Source: Halorubrum aidingense JCM 13560 (lineage in GTDB: Archaea > Halobacteriota > Halobacteria > Halobacteriales > Haloferacaceae). Taken from it: DNA of 64,000 nt. The stretch is from the NCBI RefSeq assembly GCF_000336995.1, contig NZ_AOJI01000022.1, forward strand, positions 358,512 through 422,511, written 5' to 3'. The notes under the pieces are model-generated. The model did no database searches. It saw only the letters and a program-made list of their open reading frames with translations, and was not told the origin of the DNA. Below, in pieces: positions 16,497-25,526 of the stretch. Position numbers and translations under genes: made by a program. Numbering within the stretch: position 1 is the first letter of the stretch; every line of letters begins with the position of its first letter.

Positions 16497-17270
16497 TCAG
16501 TCGCTGACGGCCGGGGCGCCGAACAGTTCGACGCTCGTGCCGTCGAGGCGGCAGTCCTCTAAGGCGTGTTTGGCCGCGAAGCCGGCCTCGTGGGCGGACG
16601 CGCCGCGGCCGACGCCGACCTGTAGTTCGACGTCGACGTCCCGCTCGACGTGGGCGACCGCGTCGGCGAAGGCCGACTCGGGGAGGTCCGGGCAGACGGC
16701 GATGATGTTGTCGCCGCCGACGAAAAACGAGAGCGCGCCGTGCGTCTCCCGGAGATACCGCATCAGCGAGGCGTAGGCCTGTTCGATGTTGATGAACGTG
16801 TCGAACTCGTTGAGCCGATCGGTGTACTTCCCCGTGGCGTTGACCACGTCGAAGTGCGCGATCTGCAGGTCCGACCCGGTCGTCTCCGTGAGGTACTCGC
16901 CGTCGAGCACCTCGACGCGCGCCTCGTCCTGTGCGCTCCCGACGGTCTGCAGTCGGTGGTTGGCCGCCTCCAGGGCGTCGACCGGTCGCTCGGCGACCGC
17001 GGTGCCGAGGCTGACCGTCACCGGGTACCGGTTCCCGATCGACTCCTGGAGCGTCGCGTGGGCGGCGCCGTCGACGCCGTTCGTCACCGCGATCATGTTG
17101 TCGAAGCGCGTGAAGAAGACGTACGCGTCGCGGTGACCGAGGAACTGAGCGATGTCGGCGAACAGCCGCGACTGGAGGGTTTGCAGGTCCATCTCCCGTC
17201 GCGGTTCCGGCGTCACCGTCCACGGGCCGTAGTTGTCGATCTGGACGAGAGTGACTTGGGTCGTCGTCAC
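16497..17270 (-). CDS. arfA: GTP cyclohydrolase III
   Basis: 257 residues. The archaeal GTP cyclohydrolase III (EC 3.5.4.29) opens GTP to the formylamino-pyrimidine that leads to riboflavin and coenzyme F420. The fold is two GGDEF-like halves; the symmetry is visible in VFFTRFDNMIAV (first half) and SFFVGGDNIIAV (second half). Full length for the family. The start ATG at 17268-17270 gives MTTTQVTLVQIDNYGPWTVTP, the standard N-terminus. A GCGTAAAGC box about 28 bp upstream suggests a leaderless transcript. Divergent from the HAD phosphatase. Confidence 0.93.
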   Translation of the reverse strand: MTTTQVTLVQIDNYGPWTVTPEPRREMDLQTLQSRLFADIAQFLGHRDAYVFFTRFDNMIAVTNGVDGAAHATLQESIGNRYPVTVSLGTAVAERPVDALEAANHRLQTVGSAQDEARVEVLDGEYLTETTGSDLQIAHFDVVNATGKYTDRLNEFDTFINIEQAYASLMRYLRETHGALSFFVGGDNIIAVCPDLPESAFADAVAHVERDVDVELQVGVGRGASAHEAGFAAKHALEDCRLDGTSVELFGAPAVSD

Positions 17271-17505
17271 AGTGGCCGTCAGTTGGGAGCGATGCCGCTT
17301 TACGCTTCCGTTATCCCGAAGCTGAAACCCGTATCGTTTCTGGAACCTCGGCTTCTTTCGTCACCGACCGGCTCGACGGCCCAGAACCGGCCGATTCAGC
17401 GATTCGGGCCGCGACCGGTCGGAGCGTGGGAGCCGCTCGTGCCGTCGAGGAACTTCGGGGCGTTCGGTGCGTAACCCCTACGGCCGTCGCGCTCCGACTC
17501 CCTCC

Positions 17506-18285
17506 ATGGGATTCAGCGGCGCCGTCCTCGACGTCGACGGCACGGTCGTGCGGGGCGACGAACCGATACCCGGCGCGCCGGCGGGGTACCGGCGGCTCCG
17601 CGAGGCCGGGATCGAGACGCTGTTCGTCTCGAACAATCCGACGAAGGCGCCGCCGGCGTACGTCGACCGGCTCGGCGCGGCGGGCTACGAGGTCGACGCC
17701 GAGCAGGTGTTCACGGCCGGGACGGTGACGACGCGATACCTGTGCGACCACCACGCGGACGACGAGCTCCTGTGTATCGGCGCACCGGGGCTGTTCGACC
17801 AGTTCGCGGCGGCCGGGCTCGCCACGACGGACGACGTCGACACCGCCGACGCGCTCGTCGCCTCGATCGATCACGAGTTCGACTACGACGACCTCTGTAC
17901 CGCGCTCTGGACGCTCGACCGCGACGTGCCGTTCATCGGAACCGATCCCGACGTCGTTATTCCGGCGCCCGGGCGCGACGTGCCCGGGTCGGGAGCCGTG
18001 ATCAACGCCATCGCCGGCGTCGCCGAGCGCGACCCCGACGTCGTGCTCGGGAAGCCGTCGGATCCGGCGATCGAGATGGTCCGCGAGCGGCTCCCGTACC
18101 CGCCCGAGGAGTGTCTCGTCGTCGGCGACCGGCTCAACACGGACATCGCGCTCGGCGAGCGCGCCGGGATGACGACCGTGCTCGTCCGCTCCGGCGTCAC
18201 GGACGACGAGACGCTCGCGGCGGCCGACGTGTCCCCCGATCACGTGCTCGACGACCTCGGACAGATCGGACGCGTCATCGACTGA
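17506..18285 (+). CDS. HAD-superfamily phosphatase, NagD/4-nitrophenylphosphatase type (HAD-IIA)
   Basis: 259 residues from ATG at 17506 (MGFSGAVLDVDGTV). All four HAD motifs are present: I DVDGT (9-13), II FVSNNPTK, III around LGKPSDPAIEMV, IV VVGDRLNTDIALGERAG. The large C2a cap of NagD-type enzymes lies between motifs II and III. Such phosphatases act on phosphoglycolate, glycerol phosphates or nucleotides; the substrate here is not determinable. An in-frame ATG 39 bp earlier has no conserved sequence. Monocistronic. Confidence 0.88.
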   Translation: MGFSGAVLDVDGTVVRGDEPIPGAPAGYRRLREAGIETLFVSNNPTKAPPAYVDRLGAAGYEVDAEQVFTAGTVTTRYLCDHHADDELLCIGAPGLFDQFAAAGLATTDDVDTADALVASIDHEFDYDDLCTALWTLDRDVPFIGTDPDVVIPAPGRDVPGSGAVINAIAGVAERDPDVVLGKPSDPAIEMVRERLPYPPEECLVVGDRLNTDIALGERAGMTTVLVRSGVTDDETLAAADVSPDHVLDDLGQIGRVID

Positions 18286-18400
18286 TCGAACCGGTCGCGG
18301 CGCGAGCGCGCACACCGGTTACTGTTTCGCCGCGGCCCCACAGATCAGGAGCTCCCGGCGCGTTCGCCGCGACTCTCACTTCCGCCGCGTGGAAAATATT

Positions 18401-18408
18401 TATATAAG
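18401..18408 (+). promoter_or_regulatory. Strong TATA box for a 37-aa gene
   Basis: TATATAAG, inside an A/T stretch unusual for this genome, is centred about 25 bp before the ATG at 18429. It marks a leaderless promoter for the micro-gene. Confidence 0.65.
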
Positions 18409-18428
18409 ATAGCTGCAACCGCTCGAAC

Positions 18429-18542
18429 ATGGGAGTGGTTGACTCACACGAGGACGGATCCGGCGACGACGAGGAAGACCCGGAGCGGGCGGTGCGCGTG
18501 CTCGAAGGGCACGCGGTGCAGTTCAACGAGTACCGGTACTGA
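18429..18542 (+). CDS. Micro-protein of 37 residues, unknown function
   Basis: ATG-to-TGA frame encoding MGVVDSHEDG...NEYRY. The first half is acidic and flexible (GSGDDEEDPE), the second a short helix RAVRVLEGHAVQF ending in NEYRY. A very good TATA box immediately upstream and halophile-like composition support expression. No membrane segment or cysteine. Too small to assign; it would be missed by length-based gene callers. Confidence 0.6.
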   Translation: MGVVDSHEDGSGDDEEDPERAVRVLEGHAVQFNEYRY

Positions 18543-18653
18543 GGCCGTTCGTCGGCGATCCGTCGTTTGTGTCCCGTTCGACCGACCAGCGAGCGCGCCG
18601 AGAGAGCGGCCGCTGTCGGGACCGTTAAGTGCTCGTCCCGGGTAGCCGGGGGT

Positions 18654-20048
18654 GTGATACCGAGGCTTCGACGTGCGAGTATCTTCGCCGCGGTGGCCGC
18701 GCTCGCGGTCTTCGCGCCGGCGCTCGGTGACGCCGCGGCCGTGCCGTTCCTCGCCGTCGCCGGCCTCGCCTTCTTCGGGATCCGCGACGGCGACTGGTTC
18801 GAGACCCTCGCGCTCCCGGGCGACGAAGAAGCGGAGCGACTCTACGGACTCGTCGCCTTCGCACTCGCCGGCGGCGGGCTCGCGCTGTTCGCCTCGATCG
18901 CTCCCGTTCCCCTCCCGTACGAGGCGTTCGCGGCCGCGACACTAGCGGTCGGCGGGGGTCGACTCGGCCGCGAACTCGTCAGCCCGCAGACCGCAGACGA
19001 GTTCCCGCTCGTCGCGGCGTACGTCGCCGGGGGGACCGTCGCCGCCCTCGCCGGACAGCTTCTCGTGCGGCTCCAAGCGCCCCCCGTCGCGGAAGGCGTG
19101 AACGCGGCCGGCGCGTCCGGCCTCGTCGTCGGGGGAGGCGTCTCCGTCGCCACCGTCGGCGCCGCGCTTCCGGGTCTCATCTTCTTGGCGGCCGTGGCGG
19201 CGTTGACGGCCGCGTTCGTCAGGTCGCTGGTGTTCGCCCGGGACGCGCACATCACCGTCATTCTCGTCGCGTTCGCGGTCTGGGGGTTCATCGTCTTGGC
19301 CCCGACGGTCAGCGCCCCGCTCATCGCCTTCGGGCTCGGCGTGACCGCCGTGCTCGGCTACGTCTCGTTCGCGCTCGGAACGGCGTCCGTTCCCGGCATG
19401 CTGACGGGCGTGCTGGCCGCGCTGCTGGCGGTCGTGCTCGGCGGGATCGGCTGGTTCGTCACCCTCATGTCGTTTTACGCGATCGGGGGGCTCGCCTCGA
19501 AGTACCGGTTCGACGAGAAGGCGGACCGCGGCGTCGCCCAAGAGAACGAGGGCGCCCGGGGCACCGGCAACGTCCTCGCCAACTCGGCGGTCGCGCTCGC
19601 CGCCGTCGTCGGCTACGCGGCGAGCGCCCACGTCAACGTGCCGCCGTCGCTGTTCGGGTTCGCGTTCGCCGGCGCGACCGCGACCGCGATGGCGGACACG
19701 CTCTCCTCCGAGATCGGCGGGCTGTACGACCGACCTCGGCTCGTCACGACGCTCAAGCCGGTCGCGCCCGGAACCGACGGCGCGGTCACCTGGCAGGGCG
19801 AGGTGGCTGGGCTCGCGGGCGCGCTCGTCGTCGGCGGGCTCGCCGCGGTCGGAATGCCGCTCGGAGACGCCGTTTCGGGCGGCGCGATCGTCGTCCTCGC
19901 GGGCGTCGCCGGAATGACCGTCGACAGCCTCCTCGGCGCCCTGATCGAGGGCGATCGGGTCGGCAACCAGGCCGTGAACTTCCTCGCGACGCTGTCGGGG
20001 GCGATCGTGGCGGTCGCCGTCGGGGCCGCGGTCGGGGTGGTGCTGTGA
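18654..20048 (+). CDS. DUF92-family integral membrane protein
   Basis: 464 residues starting with GTG (VIPRLRRASIF); a TTAAG box about 27 bp upstream supports this over the longer in-frame extension. Roughly ten or more hydrophobic helices. The C-terminal half has DUF92 hallmarks NEGARGTGNVLANS and ATAMADTLSSEIG. The family includes plant phytyl-phosphate kinase VTE6, so a role in isoprenoid-alcohol phosphorylation or lipid salvage is possible, but unproven for archaea. The GNAT gene follows after one base, so the two form an operon. Confidence 0.85.
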   Translation: MIPRLRRASIFAAVAALAVFAPALGDAAAVPFLAVAGLAFFGIRDGDWFETLALPGDEEAERLYGLVAFALAGGGLALFASIAPVPLPYEAFAAATLAVGGGRLGRELVSPQTADEFPLVAAYVAGGTVAALAGQLLVRLQAPPVAEGVNAAGASGLVVGGGVSVATVGAALPGLIFLAAVAALTAAFVRSLVFARDAHITVILVAFAVWGFIVLAPTVSAPLIAFGLGVTAVLGYVSFALGTASVPGMLTGVLAALLAVVLGGIGWFVTLMSFYAIGGLASKYRFDEKADRGVAQENEGARGTGNVLANSAVALAAVVGYAASAHVNVPPSLFGFAFAGATATAMADTLSSEIGGLYDRPRLVTTLKPVAPGTDGAVTWQGEVAGLAGALVVGGLAAVGMPLGDAVSGGAIVVLAGVAGMTVDSLLGALIEGDRVGNQAVNFLATLSGAIVAVAVGAAVGVVL

Positions 20049-20049
20049 G

Positions 20050-20484
20050 ATGACGGCCGCGACCGAGCCTCCCGACCCCCGCGTTCGCGCCGCCCGTCCG
20101 CGGGACGCGGCGGCGATCCGCGACCTCCAGTCGCACCTCCGGCAGCCGAATCCCGAACTCTTGGAGTACGGGCTCGCGGTCGGCGCGGCGCTCGTGAGCG
20201 TCGCCGACGGACGGATCGCCGGGTATCTGCTCCCGATCGACGCTCCGAACGCGGTCGGCGTCCACCTCGCGGAACTCGTCGTCGACCCCGAGTACCGACG
20301 TGAGGGGCGCGCCCGCGGACTGCTCGCCGCCGTCATCGGCGACGCGGACGGTCCGGTGACGCTGCAGGCGCACCCCGACAACGACGGCGCGCTCGCGCTG
20401 TACGACGGGCTGGGATTCGAGGTCGTCGACCGGCGCGAAGACGTGTACGCCGACGGCGACGCGCTCGTGTTGCGGCGGGCGTGA
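20050..20484 (+). CDS. GNAT-family N-acetyltransferase
   Basis: 144 residues. GNAT fold: AARPRDAAAIRDLQ (beta1-alpha1), HLAELVVDPEYRREGRARGLLAAVI (motif A with a somewhat altered acetyl-CoA loop R-x-x-G-x-A) and ALALYDGLGFEVVDRREDVY (motif B). It should acetylate an amino group of a protein or small molecule; the substrate is unknown. The start lies one base after the DUF92 stop, so translation is probably coupled. Confidence 0.88.
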   Translation: MTAATEPPDPRVRAARPRDAAAIRDLQSHLRQPNPELLEYGLAVGAALVSVADGRIAGYLLPIDAPNAVGVHLAELVVDPEYRREGRARGLLAAVIGDADGPVTLQAHPDNDGALALYDGLGFEVVDRREDVYADGDALVLRRA

Positions 20485-20553
20485 GGCGGCGCGTCTCCCC
20501 GTGAGACGGGGACAGACACAAGGCCTATTCGACCCCCGCGCGTCCGCCGAAAC

Positions 20554-20973
20554 ATGAGCGAGCGCGACGCGGAGACGGGGGAGAACGACCGGGCCGACGA
20601 GGCGACCGTGCCTGACGCGATCGAGGTCGATTTCGGCGACGACGGGCTCGTGCCCGCGATCGCCCAGGACGCCGATTCGGGCGAGGTGCTGATGCTCGCG
20701 TACGTCTCCCCGGAGGCGTTGGAACGGACCCGCGAGACGGGCGAGGCGCACTACTACTCGCGGTCACGCGACGAACTGTGGCACAAGGGCGGCTCCTCCG
20801 GGCACACGCAGGACGTCCGCGAGATCCGCGTCGACTGCGACGCCGACACCCTGCTGTACCTCGTCGACCAGTGCGTCGGCGCGTGCCACACCGGCCACCG
20901 GTCGTGTTTCCATCGGACGGTCGACGGCGAGCACGTCGGCGAGCGCGTCTTCGACCCGGACGAGGTGTACTGA
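20554..20973 (+). CDS. hisI: Phosphoribosyl-AMP cyclohydrolase
   Basis: 139 residues. HisI (EC 3.5.4.19) opens the adenine ring of PR-AMP in histidine synthesis. Signature residues: [18 protein letters not shown], then [27 protein letters not shown], which supplies the zinc and Mg2+ ligands (DCDAD and three conserved cysteines). An acidic N-terminal extension of about 20 residues is typical of halophiles. It stands apart from other his genes, as is usual in haloarchaea. The next gene starts directly at its stop codon (TGA-ATG). Confidence 0.95.
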   Translation: MSERDAETGENDRADEATVPDAIEVDFGDDGLVPAIAQDADSGEVLMLAYVSPEALERTRETGEAHYYSRSRDELWHKGGSSGHTQDVREIRVDCDADTLLYLVDQCVGACHTGHRSCFHRTVDGEHVGERVFDPDEVY

Positions 20974-22149
20974 ATGGGTCGCGCGGCGGGCGATTCCGAC
21001 GCGACCGACGCGGCCGACGCGACGGACCCGATCGCCGAGGCCGGGGAGGCGGCCGCGGCGCTCCGCGAGCGGTACGACGACCTCCGCCGGATCGAAGGGC
21101 GGATCGCCGACCTCGGTCCCGAGCGGGTCGACGCCGCGGTCGACGCGTACCGGCAGGCTCACCGGGTGCTCGACCAGTACGAGGAGGACGCGGTCGGCAC
21201 CGGCGACTTCGGCTCGTACGTCCAGTTCGAGGGGGAGTTCGCGCACGCGGTCGACGTGGGCGACGACGCGCTGGCGGCCGACGCGTTCGCCGCCGCCGAC
21301 GAAGCGGTGGACAAACGGCGGCTCTCGGAGCGCGACTTCGACGCGGCCCGCGAGGCGCTCGAACCCGCCGGGGAGTACCTCGAACTGCTGACCGAGCGCG
21401 ACGAGGCCGTGGACGACTACCGTGCCGCGCGCAAGGCCGCCGTCGACGCCCGGAAGGCGCTCGAGGGGCGGCTCGACGAGCTTCGCGAGGTCGCGGCGAT
21501 GGCCGACGCCGACCTCGACGCCGACGTCGATCGCCTCCGCGATCCGATCGCGGAGTACAACGCGGCGGTCCGCGAGGCGTTCGAGGCGTTTTATAAGTCC
21601 GCGTCGGCCCGCGACGTCTTCGCCTTCCTCGACCGCGCGGACGGGACGCCGTTCGTCGACGTGGACGTGCCGCCGACGGACCTGACCGAGTACGTCGCCC
21701 AGTACGCCGCCGGCGAGGAGCCGCTGCCGACGCTGCTCGAGTACGCCGACTACTCGAACTCCAAGCTGGAGCACTACGTCGACGACCCCGGGGCGCTCCG
21801 GACCGCGGTCGCGGTTCACCGGACCTACATCGAGCGGCTCGACGCCGAGCCGCTGACGCTCGACTGGCCTCCCGAGGAGGGCGACGCGCTGGCGTACGCG
21901 GTCGACGAGCTGGTCCCGCTGGTCTCGCGGGTCGCGGACGACGAGACGGTGGCGACGCTGCGCTCGATCCGCGAACTCGCCCGAGACGACGAGTTCGAGC
22001 GGCTCCGCCGCGCGGCGGTGGTGAGCGACGCGCTCGACGGGCCGGAACTCGCGCTCATCGAGCGCGGCGTCGTCGACGACCGCGTGCGCGAGGCGGAACG
22101 GACCCTGTCGATCGTCGAGGACGTGCTGACCGAGACCGAACGGGAGTAG
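20974..22149 (+). CDS. Alpha-helical, coiled-coil protein downstream of hisI; function unknown
   Basis: 391 residues, nearly all helical and very acidic; heptad-like stretches (ALRERYDDLRRIEGRIADLG; RAARKAAVDARKALEGRLDELREVA) predict coiled coil. No cysteines, membrane helices or enzymatic motif. The ATG follows the hisI TGA without a gap, and a GAGGTG Shine-Dalgarno sequence lies in the hisI end, so it is translated from the same message. It resembles a conserved haloarchaeal protein family by composition, but I cannot name it. A structural or scaffolding role is only a guess. Confidence 0.8.
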   Translation: MGRAAGDSDATDAADATDPIAEAGEAAAALRERYDDLRRIEGRIADLGPERVDAAVDAYRQAHRVLDQYEEDAVGTGDFGSYVQFEGEFAHAVDVGDDALAADAFAAADEAVDKRRLSERDFDAAREALEPAGEYLELLTERDEAVDDYRAARKAAVDARKALEGRLDELREVAAMADADLDADVDRLRDPIAEYNAAVREAFEAFYKSASARDVFAFLDRADGTPFVDVDVPPTDLTEYVAQYAAGEEPLPTLLEYADYSNSKLEHYVDDPGALRTAVAVHRTYIERLDAEPLTLDWPPEEGDALAYAVDELVPLVSRVADDETVATLRSIRELARDDEFERLRRAAVVSDALDGPELALIERGVVDDRVREAERTLSIVEDVLTETERE

Positions 22150-22204
22150 CAGAGACCGAACGGGAGTGGCGGATTTTTAAGAGCCGCCGGCGCCGACGTG
22201 CGGT

Positions 22205-22603
22205 ATGACCCGATTCGACGCCGCGACCGAGGCGGAGCGGCTGCAGCTGTTCGCGGACGCGGCGGCCGCCCACCGGAGCCGGTCGAGCGACGTGATGACC
22301 GTCGACGTCGACCCCGAGAGCGACGTCACCGACGGCGGCGAGGTGCCGCCCTGGATCCAGCTCGCTGGCACGGAACTCGTCCTCGACTGCACCGACGACG
22401 AGCTGGAGCGACTGAAAGACCTGCTCGGGGAGTTCCCCGAGTTCCGGATCGACGACCTCGTCAGCCCGGAGGACGCCGAGGGGACGAACGTGGTCGTCAC
22501 CGCGCGCTCCGACGCCAACCGCGTGGCCGGGTTCATCGAGCGCGCGTTCCGCGAGGTGTACGACCTCGACGAGACGTACCGGGCGTGGGTCACCGCGATC
22601 TGA
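22205..22603 (+). CDS. Conserved-type haloarchaeal hypothetical protein (132 aa)
   Basis: 132 residues: an N-terminal helix (AATEAERLQLFADAAAAHRSRS), a PPWIQLAGTELVLDC strand region and a C-terminal alpha/beta part (RLKDLLGEFPEFRIDDLVSPEDAEGTNVVVTARSDANRVAGFIERAFREVYDL). The mix looks like a small compact domain, but no known motif is recognised. A TTTTTAAG box about 27 bp upstream suggests a leaderless transcript. No link to its neighbours is evident. Confidence 0.8.
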   Translation: MTRFDAATEAERLQLFADAAAAHRSRSSDVMTVDVDPESDVTDGGEVPPWIQLAGTELVLDCTDDELERLKDLLGEFPEFRIDDLVSPEDAEGTNVVVTARSDANRVAGFIERAFREVYDLDETYRAWVTAI

Positions 22604-22700
22604 CCGGCCGACCGGACACCGTCGCCACGGCTACCGTCGCCACTGCCGCCACCGCGGCCACCGGCGACGGGTGTTTAGCGGGGCGACTCGTACCTCGGGT

Positions 22701-23186
<486 letters not shown>

Positions 23187-23247
23187 CCGGTGATCGGTTC
23201 CTCGAGTCGCCCGTAGCATTATCCCGGCGTGGGCCGACACGTGACGT

Positions 23248-23586
23248 ATGCCGGACACCAAATCGGGACGCGACAAGCAGGCGCGCGACGCGGAGCGCCG
23301 CCGGATCCAGCGCGACATCTCCGAGGCCCGAGCGCGCGGCGACGAGCCGGAGCCGGAAGACGACACGCCGCCGGAGTGTTACCGTCGCGGCTGTACCGAG
23401 CCCGCCGCGTTCTCGGTCACCGAACGCTATCAGGAGGACACGGGCAAAGGCGCCGTGGAGGCGACCGCGCTGCTCTGTGTCGAGCATACGGTCGCGGAGG
23501 GGCCCGCCAACTTGGACCACGCGTACGACGAGTACGTCTTCCGCATCGATCCGATCGAGGGCGTCGACGTCGAAATAGAGGCGTAA
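23248..23586 (+). CDS. Small Cys/His protein (112 aa), unknown function
   Basis: 112 residues. The N-terminus is a charged helix (KQARDAERRRIQRDISEARARG). A possible zinc site is formed by Cys44, Cys49 (CYRRGC), Cys77 and His80 (CVEH). The rest has a beta-rich look (YDEYVFRIDPIEGVDVEIEA). The layout suggests a nucleic-acid or protein-binding adaptor, but that is inference. It lies 53 bp upstream of mch. Confidence 0.78.
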   Translation: MPDTKSGRDKQARDAERRRIQRDISEARARGDEPEPEDDTPPECYRRGCTEPAAFSVTERYQEDTGKGAVEATALLCVEHTVAEGPANLDHAYDEYVFRIDPIEGVDVEIEA

Positions 23587-23638
23587 CCGGCGACGGCGAC
23601 AGACAAGCCCCTTAATGGGCGAGCGAGAAGGGTCGGAT

Positions 23639-24577
23639 ATGGAAAGCATCAATCGGACTGCGATCGAGCTCGTCGACGAGGCGCTCGACTTCGCCGGCGA
23701 ACTCGACGTCGTCGGCTACGAGCTGGACAACGGCGCCACCGTCGTCGACTTCGGCGTCGACGCGAACGGCGGCGTGGAGGCCGGTCTCCTCCTCGCCGAG
23801 ATCCAGACCGCCGGGCTCGCGAACCTCCGCACCCGCATGGGCGAGGTCGCGGGCGCCCCGCGCCAGTACGTCGAGCTGTCGACCGATCACCCCGCCGTCG
23901 CGCTGCTCTGCTCGCAGAAGGCCGGCTGGGAGCTCGCCTTCGAGGACGGGTTCGAGGGGCTCGGCTCGGGCCCGGCCCGCGCGCTCGTCGGCCGAGAGAC
24001 CGAGTTCGAACGCGTCGGCTACTACGACTCCTCGGAGTTCGCGACGCTGACTATCGAGTCGACGACGCTTCCCACCGAGGAGGTCGCGGAACACATCGCC
24101 GACCTCGCCGAGGTCGACGCCGAGGGCGTCTTCCTTCCGACGTACGCGACCGGCTCGACCGCCGGATCGGTCGCGACCGCGGCGCGCGCCGCCGAACTCG
24201 CCGTCTTCCGCCTGCTGGAACTCGGCTACGAACCCACCGACGTGCTCCACGCGTCCGGCGCCGCCCCGATGGCGCCCGTCACCCGCGACGAGAACCTCGC
24301 GATGGGCCGGACGAACGACGCCCTGGCCTACGGCGGCGAGGTCCACCTGCAGGTCGCCCGCGACGACGACCGCTTCGACCAGATCGTCTCGACGGCCCGC
24401 GAGGAGTACGGCACGCCGTTCGTCGAGGTGTTCGAGGACGCCGACTGGGACTTCTACGAGGTGTCCGAGAGCGTCTTCGCGCCCGCGACGGTCACCGTCG
24501 ATGTCGTCGACGGCCCCGTCTACACCGTCGGCGAAACGGACGAGGAGCTGCTCGCGGAGTCGTTCGACTACCGCTGA
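23639..24577 (+). CDS. mch: Methenyltetrahydromethanopterin cyclohydrolase
   Basis: 312 residues from ATG at 23639; a CCTTAATG box (23610-23617) lies about 26 bp upstream, arguing against the longer start. Mch (EC 3.5.4.27) interconverts methenyl- and formyl-tetrahydropterin in C1 metabolism. Recognisable segments are GVEAGLLLAEIQTAGLANL, AGAPRQYVELSTDHPAVALLCSQKAGW and LLELGYEPTDVLHASGAAPMAPV. In non-methanogenic haloarchaea it is presumed to serve folate- or pterin-linked C1 transfer; the exact pterin is not known from sequence. Full length for the family. Confidence 0.95.
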   Translation: MESINRTAIELVDEALDFAGELDVVGYELDNGATVVDFGVDANGGVEAGLLLAEIQTAGLANLRTRMGEVAGAPRQYVELSTDHPAVALLCSQKAGWELAFEDGFEGLGSGPARALVGRETEFERVGYYDSSEFATLTIESTTLPTEEVAEHIADLAEVDAEGVFLPTYATGSTAGSVATAARAAELAVFRLLELGYEPTDVLHASGAAPMAPVTRDENLAMGRTNDALAYGGEVHLQVARDDDRFDQIVSTAREEYGTPFVEVFEDADWDFYEVSESVFAPATVTVDVVDGPVYTVGETDEELLAESFDYR

Positions 24578-24595
24578 TCGGAGGTCGCTCGCCCG

Positions 24596-25438
24596 ATGCG
24601 ACTCAAACCGGTTCCCGAACCGCCGACCGCCCTCGCCGACCTCCGCGAGTACCAACGAGCGGTGCCGCTCGTCCCGGAGCGCACCGACGACTGCTGTGCC
24701 CGGCTCCGCGACCGACGGGACCTCCCGAACCGTCAGGTCGCGAACGACTGGCTCGCGTTCCTTCGGGCGCTCGGGCTGGTCCGGGAAACCTCGCGGGGGT
24801 TCGTCCGGACCGACGCGGAACCGACCCCCGACCTAGTCCGGACGGGCCTCCGTGGGCGGGTCCTCCTCGTCCCGGAGGCGCTCGACGCGCTGCGGGCGGC
24901 CACGCCCGCCGACCCGGTCACGCCGGACGGGCTGTTCGAACGGACCCGGGAGTCCGTCCCCCGACACGACCGCGCCCGGGACCCGGACTGGGAGGAGTCG
25001 TGGCGCGAGCGCGCGAACCGGCTCCTGCGGTGGCTCGCGCTCGTCGACCTCGCCGAGCCGGTCGGCAGCGAAGCGGACGGCTACGTCGCCGGCGACGCGC
25101 TGGCGGCCGACCCCGAATCGCTCGCTCGCGCCTACTACGACGCCCTCGACGCGGGGGAGTACGATCGGCTCGCGGACCTCCTCGATCCGGCGTTCGTCCA
25201 GCACCGGCCCGATCGGACGTTCGAGGGCCGCGACCGGTTCGTGACGTTCATGCGCGACGAGCGGCCGCTGACGGACACGACGCACGCCGTCGACGCGGTG
25301 TTCCCCGAGGGGCCGGGCGTGGCGGTCTGCGGCCGGCTGCTCGACGCGGCCGGCGACGAGCTGTTCGCGTTCGTGGACGTCTTCACGGTCGCGGACGGGC
25401 GGGTGACGGGACTGGAGACGTACGCACAATCCGGGTGA
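24596..25438 (+). CDS. Winged-helix-like domain fused to SnoaL/NTF2-like domain
   Basis: 280 residues. The first about 160 residues resemble tandem helix-turn-helix modules (VANDWLAFLRALGLVRETSRGFVRTDAEPTPDL; ERANRLLRWLALVDLAEPVGSEADGYVAGDAL), as in small haloarchaeal regulators. The C-terminal 110 residues are a SnoaL/NTF2-like cone (ARAYYDALDAGEYDRLADLLDPAFVQHRPDRTFEGRDRFVTFMRDERP...). A ligand-sensing regulator or an enzyme with an accessory HTH are both possible. A GGAGG sequence about 10 bp before the ATG fits translation from the mch message (18-bp gap). The stop codon lies within a tandem duplication (25400-25462). Confidence 0.75.
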   Translation: MRLKPVPEPPTALADLREYQRAVPLVPERTDDCCARLRDRRDLPNRQVANDWLAFLRALGLVRETSRGFVRTDAEPTPDLVRTGLRGRVLLVPEALDALRAATPADPVTPDGLFERTRESVPRHDRARDPDWEESWRERANRLLRWLALVDLAEPVGSEADGYVAGDALAADPESLARAYYDALDAGEYDRLADLLDPAFVQHRPDRTFEGRDRFVTFMRDERPLTDTTHAVDAVFPEGPGVAVCGRLLDAAGDELFAFVDVFTVADGRVTGLETYAQSG

Positions 25439-25462
25439 CGGGACTGGAGACGTGCGCCGATC
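25400..25462 (+). repeat. Imperfect tandem duplication (31-32 bp) spanning a stop codon
   Basis: CGGGTGACGGGACTGGAGAC plus GT is found at 25400-25421 and again at 25432-25453. The first unit is 32 bp and the second 31 bp, so the duplication shifts the frame and creates the present TGA (25436-25438) of the HTH-SnoaL gene. It suggests a recent slip event that set the C-terminus. Confidence 0.7.
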
Positions 25463-25526
25463 CGGGTCCCGGATCGGCGGCGGGAGGCCCGGAACCCCTT
25501 TTAATTGGGACGACGACCCTTCGAGT

